Positions 1 to 10,750 of a stretch of 64,000 bases of DNA are shown here, piece after piece. The notes under the pieces are model-generated. The model did no database searches and had not been told where the DNA came from. It saw only the letters and a list, made by a program, of their open reading frames with translations. Each line of letters opens with the position of its first letter. The first letter of the stretch is position 1. This DNA is from Cryptomeria japonica (taxonomy: Eukaryota > Streptophyta > Pinopsida > Cupressales > Cupressaceae). Position numbers and translations under genes: made by a program. Where the stretch lies: positions 619,314,476-619,378,475 of the forward strand of contig NC_081408.1 in assembly GCF_030272615.1 (NCBI RefSeq), written 5' to 3'.

Positions 1-1060
1 AATAAAATCAATTTATTTAATTAAATCCCCCTTTTCCTCTTTTAAATAAATTAACATTTATTTAAATCATTTTAAAACCCCCCCCACTTGCATTTTCCTA
101 CAAATGCAACTTGCACACATTTTGAAATAAATGAATTTTTATTTTAATAAAATCCTATTTTCCCTCACCCACCAAATCCACTTGCAAAATCTAATCACCT
201 TCTAGATTCTTCTAACCCCTTCCTAATTAGCCTAATCCATCCCCTAAATATTGTCACATTCCTAAGCAAAATGGAGTCACTTCTCAAAGACCCCAAAGTC
301 TTTGATAACCATTAAAGGCTTCCAACTTTCAACCACTTAATTCCTCAAAGTCTTTGAAAACCATTAAAGGCTTCCAACTTTCAACCACTTAATTCCCCAA
401 AGTCTCCAATAACCATTAATGGTTAATTCAACCCTCCCACATGGTTAAAACATTTGTTTGACTCAACCTCTATCCAACCACAAAGGTCTCATCAAGCATT
501 TAATACTTTGACCATGATTATCTCTTAATCATTTGCACAAAGGTTTATCCTTGGATTAACTCCTAATCCAGTGGGTAATCCTAATTTAGGCTTGACCCTT
601 AGCCTTTAGATAACCATGAGGTCTTCTCAGGCCTTTAATGCCTCCAACCTCTTCTCTCAACCCAATCTTATGTTGACACTTGTCACCATTTCATTGGTGC
701 AAATTGTGCACATGGATCCCCAACTATCAAGCTTGACCCTTGATTAAACCTTTCAATCCTGGCCATCCATTGCTCCATTTTTCCTATAAATAGAGCCCAT
801 TCCTTCATAATCCAGATCCTGAAAACTTGTAAGCATTTAGACTATAGCCATTTTAGAGAGCATTTAGCATAGCATAACTAAATCTTGTCTTTTTGGTAAA
901 ATCAATCATTTTAGCATTAAAAATAGCTTTTCATTTCATGTTTGGGAGCTATTCTACAAATCTCAATCCTCCATAAGCATCCATAGTGCAAAAAGCTGCT
1001 GAGAGCTACACTATTTTGGAACTTGGAGAGGAGAGGAACAAGGGAGAAAGGAGCTAATAT
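1..1060 (+). repeat. possible LTR-retrotransposon fragment
   Basis: No coding frame is visible. C-rich and AT-rich blocks lead to a TATA-box-like TATAAATA at 785-792, followed by non-coding sequence, which is the layout of an LTR U3/R junction. I could not find a paired LTR, a primer-binding site or a TG...CA boundary, so it may equally be another repeat. The left edge is cut by the window. Confidence 0.3.
294..425. repeat. 52-bp tandem repeat, about 2.5 copies
   Basis: Units begin at 294, 346 and 398, each starting CAAAGTCT and containing ACCATTAAAGGCTTCCAAC. The first two copies are nearly identical and the third is partial. The exact 52-bp spacing marks a local tandem duplication inside the possible LTR. 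Confidence 0.85.
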
Positions 1061-1758
1061 CATGTTAAGAGATAGTTGGAGATATCTCATTGTCTTACTT
1101 CTTTAGTTAGATTCATTAACATGTGTTTTTAGTATCTCTCTTGGAATGCCTTCATATGTTTTAGTTTTTGATTGACTAACTCTAACGTCTTGGGCTTTTT
1201 GTGTTGTTTGATCAAGAACTAACATTTTGCCATTTAGGAGGGCATCAGATTATGTTTCAAAATATGAACTAGGTGCACCTATATCTCATACAACTTTTTT
1301 TAAAACAATCTCTTTTGTCATAATGAAATTAATTTCTTTGAAGATGATTACAAACCAAAAAATTAAAATTAATTTTATTTTATTATCGCTTTCAAATATG
1401 TAATAGCTTCTTTATGGCACCTACCCTTTCTTTAGGTCTTTGAATCTATCCATTTAACCCATTCAAAAATCATTGCATCACTTTTTTTAAAAAAAATATA
1501 TTATAATTATCCATTTTCATAGTGCAAAACACATAGAATTGACATGAGTGGCATAGCAAGAAAACCATTGAAGGTTTGTTGGAGGTGTTCAAATGAATCT
1601 TTATGTGATTATTTGCAATTTTCTACATAATGTTAAATTTATCCAAATTTTCAGTTTCAATGACTTATATCTCAATAAATTAGATGTGGTTATTTTCCAT
1701 CTTATTTCAACTATCTTATTTGATGTATTGCATATATAAAGATTTTTGTAAAATTTTG

Positions 1759-1860
1759 AATCAATTTACAAAAGGGTCCTCATTCACCGTGGTCTCTAAT
1801 TCGTGTCATAGTGGAGGCCTCATTGACAAAGAAGAACAAATTGGTCATCATGTGATGCAG
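1759..1860 (+). pseudogene. type II metacaspase catalytic-site fragment
   Basis: The frame starting at 1759 reads through FTVVSNSCHSGGLIDKEEQ. This matches the catalytic-cysteine region of plant type II metacaspases, whose family motif is SDSCHSGGLID followed by a short KEQIG-like stretch. Metacaspases are calcium-dependent cysteine proteases that cleave after Arg or Lys. The Cys and the HSGG are kept, but the usual Asp before SCHSGG is Asn. Only about 34 codons match; the His-containing half and the C-terminal domain are absent, and the reading frame runs into unrelated repeat sequence before a stop at 1906. This is a relic and cannot encode a working enzyme. It may be an isolated exon piece captured by a transposon. 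The motif match is strong, but its shortness limits certainty. Confidence 0.6.
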
Positions 1861-1908
1861 GGACTTTGCAGGGTTATAACTTTTGACTCGGATGTCCAAT
1901 TGGGCTGA

Positions 1909-2739
1909 AATTTGATGTGGAGGTGTACCATGAGAAGTTTATTGGATGCCAATAGAACCTAGTTCAGAAGGGCCTCAAAAAAATCAAATTTTTGGGTCTG
2001 ATTAGGCCTCAAAATTGGCTTTTACTATTTTTTTGGGTTTTTAGAAAGTTGGTTTTTTAGTTAATTTTGAACTTGTAATATTTATGGGGTTAGAAAGTTA
2101 GCAATTTGTGCTGTAGCAATTTGTTTTCAGATTTTCAGAAGATTTCATGATTTTTGGGATAGATTTGAAAATTTCCATAAAAGACAAATTTCGGATTTTG
2201 AAAAAATCTGCCCAAAAAAGAAATTTCTATTTTGTTGTTAATATAGACTCTTTTTCATTGTAATCGCGGAATGGTTGGAGTTTGAAGAGGAAGAATAATA
2301 AAGAAAATTTGATCCAAACTTGTGTCAATTTTTATAGTTTCATTTATTGTATTGATTGTGTTTTAACTAGCTACATAATCATGTTAGAGCTAATACTCCT
2401 TATACTTATGAAATTACCAAAGAAAAAGAAAAGGAAAAAATTGCCCTTATATTATACTTAAATAAAAAAAATATGATAATTACCTTAAAAATAATGACTT
2501 AGATAAATGTATTCTATTTAAATAAATATTATAAAATAAAATAAGTGACTACGTGGAAAGAAGTAAACTACATGAAATAAAAAAAAAGAATTGGAAAATA
2601 GAAGAATGCAGATGATTAGCGTGCTCCATTTTCCTTAAAACCAAATAGCAAGTTGGAGCAGTGTGAAAGTTTATAAGAGAAGTAAGACCTCTTCTTATAA
2701 AAAGTGGACAAGAAGTAGTGTACTATCAAATGCAATCTC
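1909..2739. other. AT-rich intergenic stretch, no gene seen
   Basis: No supported coding region. The sequence is AT-rich with A-tracts, and the part from about 1920 to 2260 looks like non-coding retroelement sequence. The open frame on the minus strand at 2616-2798 only reads through the LINE-A 3' end and its flank. Confidence 0.5.
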
Positions 2740-2756
2740 AAGGAAGCTTGAATGTT
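2740..2756. repeat. LINE-A target-site duplication, 3'-end copy
   Basis: AAGGAAGCTTGAATGTT at 2740-2756 is repeated exactly at 9974-9990. Seventeen identical bases on either side of a LINE is the signature of target-primed insertion, and they set the element boundaries. Confidence 0.92.
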
Positions 2757-2950
2757 TTTGATTAAGGAAAAACAGGTTTTAAGGGACCCGAAACCCACTT
2801 ACATATCATAAAGAAAAGCATTAGAGAAGAAAGAAAGGACAAAATGTAGAAATAAAGGCAACAAAAGATCAACAAAAAAGACAACAGCCAGAGAAAAGTA
2901 CAACAAAAGACCAATGAGATACTGGCACACCTAAAACAAAACTAGAACAT

Positions 2951-4850
2951 CTAGGTGAAAACCTTTATGGTCTCCTCAGCATCCTTGACAAGCATCATCA
3001 TTTCATTTGTTGCCGCTTTAAGGTCTTTGCTTTCTTGCACCTATTGATTACCTTTATTCTTCAACTCCAACTCTTTAGCATTTTGCTTAATTCTGCGTTT
3101 GGAAGAACGCTGGATAGAGTGAGAACCCGACTCATCGTCAACAATCACAATATCTTTGTTCTTCTTATCCTTCTCCTAGTAGGCAACCAGCGCATTCATA
3201 TTTTGGGAAGTCACCTTCATCACAACCAAGCTATTCTCCATGATTTTCCTCAAAGCACTCTCGATTTTTTGAACCTTGTTGTTTATCAGTTCATAATTGG
3301 ACTCACCCTTTTCTTTGAGAGTCCTCACCACATCCTCCAGGTTCTTCACATCTCCCTTTATGATCTCACCCTCTGACCAGTCAGAAATATCTTTTTCATC
3401 CTTTGCTTCACTATTATCCTCATAATTTTCCTCTTTTCCTTTATCATTAATATCCTTAACCACATTATCAATTTTCAACTCCAACTCTCTCTGTTTTTCC
3501 TAAATGTTGGTAATATTATCAACCACCCATTTCTGGAACTTAAACATTTCTAGAGAGCTATTTCTAACACCATTCAGAATAGTATTTGTATCCTCCATGT
3601 CCTAGGCAGAATCCTCAGGCCTAGGGTTACCCTCCTCCATATTATTCTGAACCTCATCCATGTTGTTTGTATCATAGGGACTCTCCTTCTCCTCTGACTC
3701 ATCAAAATCCTCTTTACCCTACTCATTATCCTTGTCTCCTTTCTCACCCTCCACCTCCTTCTCCTGCTCATGCTTCACCTCCTTCTCCACCTCCTTCTCC
3801 TGCTCCTGCTCGGGATCAGTCATCTCTTTAGCGTCTTCTTCAGCTTTCTTACTAACCCTCAATTTTTTTTTAGTGGGAGGATTGGTAGAATCCTCATAAG
3901 ACTCAGAACTGTCATCATACTTAGAGATATGGGCACTCTCCACAAGGGGATCATCCTTATTGGCCTTATCTTTATCCTTAAGATACTCATAAATTAACAG
4001 AATAAGGCCTTGGTGGGTAATGGGGTAGGAATTGTGTTTCTTAGCATGGTCAGCCAGACTGTCATTAAGGGAGGAGGCCAGATAGAAGGACAGAGATATC
4101 TTAGAACCCAAGGCGAAAGTGATTAAGGATAACAAAGTGATAATTATAGACTTTCGAGAACCTACCATCAACAGTAAGATACTCCATTAACACTTTCAAC
4201 ATTTTCTACCAAAAGGAGTTTACCTCGTTAAGGAGATAATAGGAAATATTATCCTTTTTGGCAAGGCAAGCCCTTTCTTCTTCGTTCTTGGGGAAATTTT
4301 TTATGGCTTCCACCGAGAACTTACGATCTTTATAAAACTTGATGTTGTCCTTATACAAACTAGTCACCTCGGCCACCAAATCTCCATCCACTCTCTAGGT
4401 CTGACGAAACAAAATAACTTTGTTATTTTTCCAACCCTTGGCAAAACCATGGGAAACAGGCTTCTTGCTCCCATGCAATTTCTCCATATAATCAGTGAAG
4501 CCATTTTTATGCAGCCTTCTCCAAATTTTCCTTTCACCCTTCCAACTATCACAACTGGTGGGCTCGTTACGGTTGAGATTTCCACCCATAATGTAGAAGC
4601 AGTTCAAATCGAAACCCTCAGGGGAGCACAAACTAACCAGATGTTGAAGAACAGAGAAGCTAGAATCGAAAAACCAAGGTAATTATCTTGTTTTTCAAGT
4701 AGCCCTTTAAAACATGCAAATTAACCCAGTACTTAATATGATAAGGCCTTTCACACCTATACTCATTAATGTGATGCCTCTGACAGGTTATCATTTGACA
4801 ATCCGCCTCACTCCAAACTTTGTCATTCAAGTCCGAACCAAAAAGGGTAA
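2951..4850 (-). pseudogene. extra third coding segment of LINE-A, unknown family
   Basis: Downstream of RNase H and inside the target-site duplication, the minus strand keeps protein-like sense for about 1.7 kb with a few stops and frameshifts. In order: a globular part (CSPEGFDLNCFYIMGG, KKPVSHGFAKGWKNNKV, DGDLVAEVTSLYKDNI, KNFPKNEEERACLAKK, MEYLTVDG, ISLSFYLASSLNDSLADH, ITHQGLILLIYEYLKDK), then a long acidic and Lys/Glu-rich region with coiled-coil character (EQEQEKEVEKEVKHEQEKEV; LEDVVRTLKEKG), then a basic stretch (HSIQRSSKRR). The last frame stops at 2951-2953. I do not recognise a named domain. The globular part has the look of a plant-specific protein family. It could be a captured host gene, a genuine ORF3, or a former neighbour fused by read-through. 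Confidence 0.6.
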
Positions 4851-4858
4851 TGATGAGA

Positions 4859-5488
4859 TTAATATGTATCATTGATCCTGTCATAAAATAATTGCTCTTG
4901 AACTTTGTTCTTACATGATGACTCTCCGATATAATTAGCATCTTCCACTAAAATGACCCCCTCATTAGCTAACGAATCGGCTACCCTATTACCTTCCCTA
5001 AAGGTATGGGTAATAACCACACTACCACAAGAATATAACATTTTTTTTGCCTTATCAATGATATTTTGGATATTCCAAGAAGGGGAACTAATACCTTTAA
5101 TAACCTGAATTATATTAAGGGAACCCCCCTCCAACCAAATTTTTTTAAAATTGAAACCCTACGCAAGCTGAAGACATTTTAACATTTCCAGAGCTTCAGC
5201 AACATGGTTGTTTTGAATTTCAAAGGGAGAAGCAATCGCAGCAACACAAAAGCCATAAGAATTTCTGATAACACCACCCCCACCAGCATTACTCAGATTT
5301 CCTTTAGTTGCACCATCAAAGTTCATCTTCACCCAATAATGAGGAGGGAACCTCCAAACCACATTATCTCTTCTACTCTTCATATCAGACTTCCAAACCT
5401 TATTCAATAATTTCCATTCTGTAAGAATCCTTTTATCATTATAATTTGTTACCTTTGCCAAGGACCTAGCTAGCTCCAGCTTTAGCAA
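4859..5488 (-). other. LINE-A RNase H domain with altered active site
   Basis: The type I RNase H fold is recognisable: KMNFDGATKGN (first Asp), AEALEMLKCL (Glu), LEGGS where relatives have LEGDS (third acidic residue lost, Asp to Gly), and GNRVADSLANEG (last Asp). The domain would remove element RNA from the RNA:DNA hybrid. One TAG interrupts it near 5159. Only some plant L1 lineages carry this C-terminal RNase H. Confidence 0.85.
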
Positions 5489-8262
5489 CTTTAATAGATT
5501 TTATCATACTATTCCAAATAAAAGATCCAGCAGGGATATCTTTAGAATAGAGAAGGGAATGAATGGGCTGATTATGGATGTATTTGTCAAACCACACCCT
5601 ACTCCAATCTCTCTTAATACCATAGGCCCTCCAAACCTGTTTGGATAACAAAGATTTATTGTAAGGTTTAAGGGATTTGATACCTAACCCCCCACTACTT
5701 TTAGGACCACGGACTTTATCCCAAGCAACTAAAGCAATCCTTTTCTTATCTTCCACACCAAACCAAAGAAATCTTTTATGAATTCTTTCTAACGCTTCTA
5801 CAAATTTGACCAATATACTAAACAAACTAAGAGCATAAATAGGTAGATTCTAAATGGTAGCTTGAAGAAGCTGGAGCTTACCATCCTGCGACAACATAGA
5901 GCCTTTCCATCCAGCCAGTTTTTTGTTGAACTTATCAATCAAAGAATTCCAAAAAGAGTTTGGAGGAGCCAAACCAAGAGGGAGGCCCAAATAAGTAGAG
6001 GGGAGCAACTCAACCTTACAGCCAATTATGTTAGTAATCCTTTGCTACCTCAACAAGGGAGTGTTGATGAAGTAAATAGCAAATTTCTCCCAGTTAACCT
6101 GTTGGCCAGTAGCAAGGGAATAAGAGTTGAGAGCATTTTTTAAGGCAGAAGCTTCACTCATAGAAGAGTATCCCAATAATATAGTATCATCAACAAACTG
6201 TTGATGAGTGCAGAAGAAATTAGCTAAAGAGGGCTGCAACCCTTTGATGATCCTTTTCTCCTTCAACTTTTGAATCAATCTACTCAAACATTCCACCAAA
6301 ATAGTGAAAATAATGGGTGAGATAGGATCTCCTTGCCTGAGACCCCTTGAAGACTTAAAAAATCTGGAAGGAGATCCATTAACAAGAATAGAAAAATTCG
6401 GGGTAGATATCAGCTCTCTAGTGATTTTGATAACCTTCTCAACAAATCCAAAGGCTTCCACAATCCTAAAAAGAACCTACCATTCAACCCTATCATAGGG
6501 TTTTGCCAAATCCAGCTTTATGAGGAATCCCTCTTTGTTTGCAGCATTAAGAGAATGGATATTCTCATGCACAAGAATTATAGAGTCCAAAATCTACCTA
6601 CCCTGGATAAATCCTTTTTGCTCCTCAGAGATAACAAGAGGAAGAAAAGCCAGCAATCTAGAAGTTAGGACTTTTGAGATTATCTTGTAAAAAGAATTGC
6701 ATAGACTTATTGGCCTAAACTTACCCATAGAATCAGCTCCAACCACCTTAGGAATTAAAGCAGTGAAGGTAGAGTTGATTTATTTAATAATTCTTCTAGA
6801 ACCAAAGAATTCTCTGACAACATTGACCATATTAGCCCCAACAATGTGCCAATATTCCTGAAAGAAAAACATGGGGAAGCCATCTGGGCCCGGTGCCTTA
6901 TCCCCTTGGAAGGAGAAAATAGATCTTTTAATTTTATCAACTGAGGGGATGGCAAATAAAATCCTATTCTGATTAGGTCCAATAATCTTAGGAATATTTT
7001 CAACCAGATCTTGTTGCTTAACAAGGTCAAGTTCCTTGCTACCAGTCAGAAGGTTAGAGAAGAACCTTACAACTTCATCAGCTATATCATCATCTTTGAC
7101 AAGAGTTTTATCATTAACAATCAATCTGGAAATTCTACTTGTTGTTTTATGCTTCATTGATGTCATATGAAAGAATTTAGTATTTCTGTCACCAGCCTCT
7201 GACCAAATTGCCCTGGATCTCTGCCTCCAGTAAATTTCTTCTCTTGAAATAGTGTTGTGTAATTTGGCTAGAACCTCATCTTCTTTAGCCTTGGGGACAT
7301 TCTTATAACCATGTTTCTGAATAGAATTTTGAATCTATTCTAATTCCTCCTTGAGCTTCCTCTTAGATTCAAAAATATCCCCAAAAACCTTTTTATTCCA
7401 AACCTTGATGTTATCTTTGATGTTTCTTAACTTTTTTGCAACTTTGAACATGGCAGAACCATCCACAGTTATATTCCACCATTTGGAAATGGAAGCTTCC
7501 AAGGAAGGGTGTGAGATCCACAATTTTCAAACTGGAAGGGAAAGCATCGTTTGCCCTTAATAGAATCAACAACAAAAGAAATAGGATAATGATCTGATCT
7601 AATTTAGTTAATAACAAATAGAGAGATCTATACTTAAGGACCCAGTCAGGAGTAATAAGAGATCGATCAAGCCTTACCTAAATAAGTTCTCCTCCATCCC
7701 TTCGATTAGACCGAGTGTAGGAAGCTCCAGAAAGGTCAATGTCAATGAGGGCATTGGCATTGATAAAGTCCATAAGATCAATCCTACTATCCAGTTGAGC
7801 TTGGATTCCACCAAATTTTTCAATTTCCTGCAGAGGAGTGTTGAAATCTCCCATCAAAAGCCAACTATCTTGGGTAAAAGTCCCACTTTTCTACTGGATT
7901 TTGTCCCAAAACTTGCTCTAAGAAGCTTTAGAGTTGGGGGCATAAATGTTGGTAACCACCCAGTCCTGTCCTTTAGCAATGCATTTGACTCTCATAGAAA
8001 TGATATTACCATCTTCATCAATCAGGTCTCCATCAATAGTTTTCTTATTCCAAAATATGACAACCCCATCAGATGCTCCATTAGAACTATTGCCACACGC
8101 ACCCCCAAGTTTAAAGAATTTTAATTTTTCTACTTTTTCCTTACTCATTTTAGTGTCCTGAACCAGGATAATGTCTGGCTTATGATCTCTAATAAAATTC
8201 TTGAGCACATCCTGCTTATGGAGACCATTTAGGCCTCTAATGTTCCAAGAGATTACCTTCAT
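4859..8262 (-). pseudogene. LINE-A ORF2: endonuclease, reverse transcriptase, RNase H (disrupted)
   Basis: Starts MKVISWNIRGLNG at 8262, the standard first motif of the L1 apurinic/apyrimidinic endonuclease; GDFNTPL follows further on. The RT region spans about 7170-5470. It includes GDKAPGPDGFP, KFRPISLCN, FIQGR followed by a TAG at 6594-6596 where QILDS is typical, LIKLDLAKPYDRVEW, SSRGLRQGDPISP and a catalytic box QFVDD in place of the more usual FADD. Both catalytic Asp of that box are kept. GLPLGL and a thumb/connection region ending KRFLWFG follow. Further TAG stops lie at 6045-6047 and 5850-5852. The frame shifts at least once near 7400-7600. The protein would copy element RNA at the target nick. 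This copy is inactive. Confidence 0.9.
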
Positions 8263-9950
8263 TTGGAAACCTGGGAGGAGGATTCTTGAATGGTTCGCTG
8301 CTTTCCATTAGCTATATTTTTTTTGCTCTTTTGGTCCCTATGCCACTTCATAGTTTTGCACCCCTGTGGAGATTCGGAAAGTCCAATATCCGCCTTAGAT
8401 GGTTCTAGTTTTAATCCCATTAGTACACCATGGTTTCTTGTTTTTCTTTTTTCCCACTTCTATTAACTCTTCATCTTCTTCATTTTTATATGCAGACTTC
8501 TTACTATTCCAAGGTTCTTCTTTTCACTAAGATGAGGTGGGCGAATCAGTCCCAAAGTTTTGGAATAGAGAGTTAAGGTTAACCTGGGGCGATCTAAACT
8601 GAGTCTTTTCTTCAAAGATTACATCTGAAGCTTCAGAGTCCTTTGAACATACTTTATTACATTCCTGTTCTGTTTCTTTTGGAATCTCATATTGTGATTC
8701 ATTTGTGTCTCCAATCTCACTGTCTTCAAGAATTTCATCTATAATTACATTTTCTTCTTCTTGAATCTGTAAAGCTTCAAATCCATTGCTTGTTTTAACT
8801 TCAAATACATTCTCTTCATCCTTCCGGATTTCCTTTCGAGGACTCTCCTTGGAAGGACTAGCTTTCCTTTCATCCCTTGTTATATCTTTTGAGTTACCAG
8901 GGAATTCAATTCCTCCTTCCGATCTACCCTCCTCATTTTTGTTTAGCTTCTCTTTCCAGATCTGTTTAACATAATTATTATTCTTCTAAGCATTCTTTGG
9001 GTTACTAGGACAAGCCTTTTCCCAATGTCCATCTTTCTTACATGAAAAGAACATGAAAGGGAGGGATTCAAACTCTATGACTTGTTCCCACTTACCTAGC
9101 TTGGAATTTATTTTGATAGAGCTAGGAAGGTCCGCGTTCTATGAGATATTAACGCATATCCTTGCATACACCAGTCTCTTTTGTGTTGTTGTCATAGAAT
9201 CTATAGCCACAAGCTCCCTGAAGGATTTAGCAATGCCTGAAAACACGTCCTCCAACCAAAATTCAAGTGGCAAACCAGGGAGCCACACCCAAACCGGAGC
9301 AGATTCAAAAAAGGAGTCATTGAGCTCCATTTTTGGAGACCATTTTCTTAAAGATAAAGAAGACTTCCCAAGCATCTAGGGTCCTCCACTCAGAGCCATT
9401 TCCAAGTCTTCACCACAGGAGAAGGAAAAGACAAAAAATCCCTTGACAGGGCTAAAACATCAACCTGTCCTTTCACCCTCCATTTTCTCTTCACAAAAGA
9501 CCTAACAACTTCAATATTAGGTTTGGGTCCAATAAATTTCCCCACAAGAGAAACTGCCATAAGAGAAATATTGTGATCTATGACCACGTCCGGTATAGCT
9601 ATAGCTAATCTGCCTACCTTTCTATCAGAAATATCTTCCACAGAGGGAAAGGTAGATTTACCAGTAGGCTTGTTTGCAAAGAAACTGTTCCAGGATTTGA
9701 CCACCTTGTCTCCAGCCGTCTTTTCCAACTCAACGTTCAAGATCTTGTGACCCAACTTTGTAGAATCTTTAGTATTTTTAAATTCAAGAGGAGGGTCCCG
9801 ATGTCGTGGGTCCCCATCCTTTCGACCATCCTCATCATCCCTCGTAGATCCCAAAGAGACAAGTTGTCCTTGAGCTATAGAGGCTGCAGAACCAGAGGAA
9901 AAACCAGCCATGTTGATCCCTTCATTCGCAGAATTCAAATTTCCCTCCAT
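8260..9950 (-). pseudogene. LINE-A ORF1, gag-like RNA-binding protein (disrupted)
   Basis: Starts at the ATG complementary to 9950-9948 (MEGNLNSANEG). A DUF4283-like domain runs over about residues 140-270 of the conceptual product and includes ...RKWRVKGQVDVLALSR and, after a frameshift near 9410, EDLEMALSGGP followed by a TAG where Trp is usual. It continues with VWVWLPGLPLEFW and KLGKWEQVIEFESLP, then a zinc knuckle CKKDGHWEKAC whose first cysteine is missing (Phe/Ser at that place). A Glu/Ser-rich tail follows. The tail frame appears to end in TGA overlapping the ORF2 ATG (ATGA at 8262-8259), a layout that would suit reinitiation; this is inferred because the frame is broken upstream. Plant L1 ORF1 proteins of this kind bind the element RNA in a ribonucleoprotein. 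Stops near 9388, 9137, 8988 and 8527 show decay. Confidence 0.82.
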
Positions 9951-9973
9951 TCGCTGATTTTTTGTGAATTCTT

Positions 9974-9990
9974 AAGGAAGCTTGAATGTT
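9974..9990. repeat. LINE-A target-site duplication, 5'-end copy
   Basis: Identical to 2740-2756. It lies 24 nt upstream of the ORF1 ATG on the element strand, showing that the insertion is not appreciably 5'-truncated. Confidence 0.92.
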
Positions 9991-10726
9991 GTTACTATAG
10001 ACTTTCAAAGTTAAGTGAATTATTTAACTTAAGTTATAGAATTGGAGAAAAGAACAAAGGTTAATGCTATGAGATTTTCACAATCCATGTTGTATACTCA
10101 TAATTCTTTATGGATTCGACTGTGTCTTTATTTTTTATCATCAACGTTTCGAATCACACTCTATGATTCATCATCAGGATGTAAAAGGAGGAGATGAAAA
10201 ATTATCCTGATGATGAATCACTTTGTGTATTTTTCAATGATGGATCTTCCAATGGATGACAACCTTTAAGTAGATAAGTAGATATGTGAAGAAAATGTGG
10301 GATTAAATTGGAAGTTGTATCCAAATCATGAAAACCCTAACTCAAATTACAAGTTTTAATAGCTTTTTCTCTAGCCAAATATACAAAATATATAAATTGC
10401 AAAGTATTAAATTGGTGAGTGTTAAAGTGCAACTACAAAGAATTGACATGGAAAGCATTTATAATCCAAAGATGTGCATTTTTTATTAATTAAACCAAAT
10501 AGTTGTAAAGTAATATAAAATAACTCTTAACCCTCAAACTAAATCAATTTTATAATGACTAATATTAAATTATGGTTACATTAAAGTAATCAATAAAGGT
10601 TCAATTACAATTAGGGTTCAATCAAGGTTATAATTCAACTAGATTTAGAAAATCATTCAATTATGGTTACAATTAGTATTAAGATTATGTTTAACAATAT
10701 AGTTTTACAAATTAATTGTGTTAAGA
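9991..10726. other. non-coding stretch with a foldback
   Basis: No gene supported. It contains the hairpin at 10164-10220 and, further right, AT-rich sequence with scattered GGTTA and AGGGTT words. Confidence 0.5.
10164..10220. repeat. 16-bp perfect inverted repeat
   Basis: TGATTCATCATCAGGA at 10164-10179 and its exact reverse complement at 10205-10220, separated by 25 nt. It could be the fold of a small transposon end or a transcribed hairpin. No target duplication was found. Confidence 0.85.
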
Positions 10727-10750
10727 TTAGGGTTAGGGTTAGGGTTAGGG
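10727..10750. repeat. TTAGGG repeat, four copies, interstitial
   Basis: Four perfect TTAGGG units in a row, with degenerate AGGGTTA words through about 10600-11140. The usual plant telomere unit is TTTAGGG, so this is a telomere-like simple repeat within the chromosome and gives no evidence of a chromosome end. Confidence 0.8.

Larger units (their letters stand above)
2757..9973 (-). mobile_element. LINE-A, near full-length L1-type non-LTR retrotransposon
   Basis: A 7.2-kb element on the minus strand between perfect 17-bp direct repeats. In element order: a very short 5' leader (about 23 nt), ORF1 with a DUF4283-like domain and CCHC-type zinc knuckle, ORF2 with apurinic endonuclease, reverse transcriptase and RNase H, then an extra coding segment, then a T-rich 3' UTR. 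The 3' end reads CTTAATCAAAAAC on the element strand. L1-type elements copy themselves by nicking the target and priming reverse transcription there. Several stops and frameshifts interrupt each frame, so this copy is dead. Some stops fall where relatives have Gln or Trp, as expected from deamination of methylated cytosine. The extra 3' coding segment is the odd feature; it lies well inside the duplicated target site, so it travelled with the element. Confidence 0.92.

Noticed and set aside
3035-3997. Plus-strand open frames rich in Leu and Phe (3035-3376, 3770-3997)
   Set aside because: They are antisense shadows of the acidic Lys/Glu-rich third coding segment of LINE-A.
10727-10750. Chromosome-end telomere
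   Set aside because: Only four TTAGGG units with ordinary sequence on both sides; the usual plant unit is TTTAGGG.
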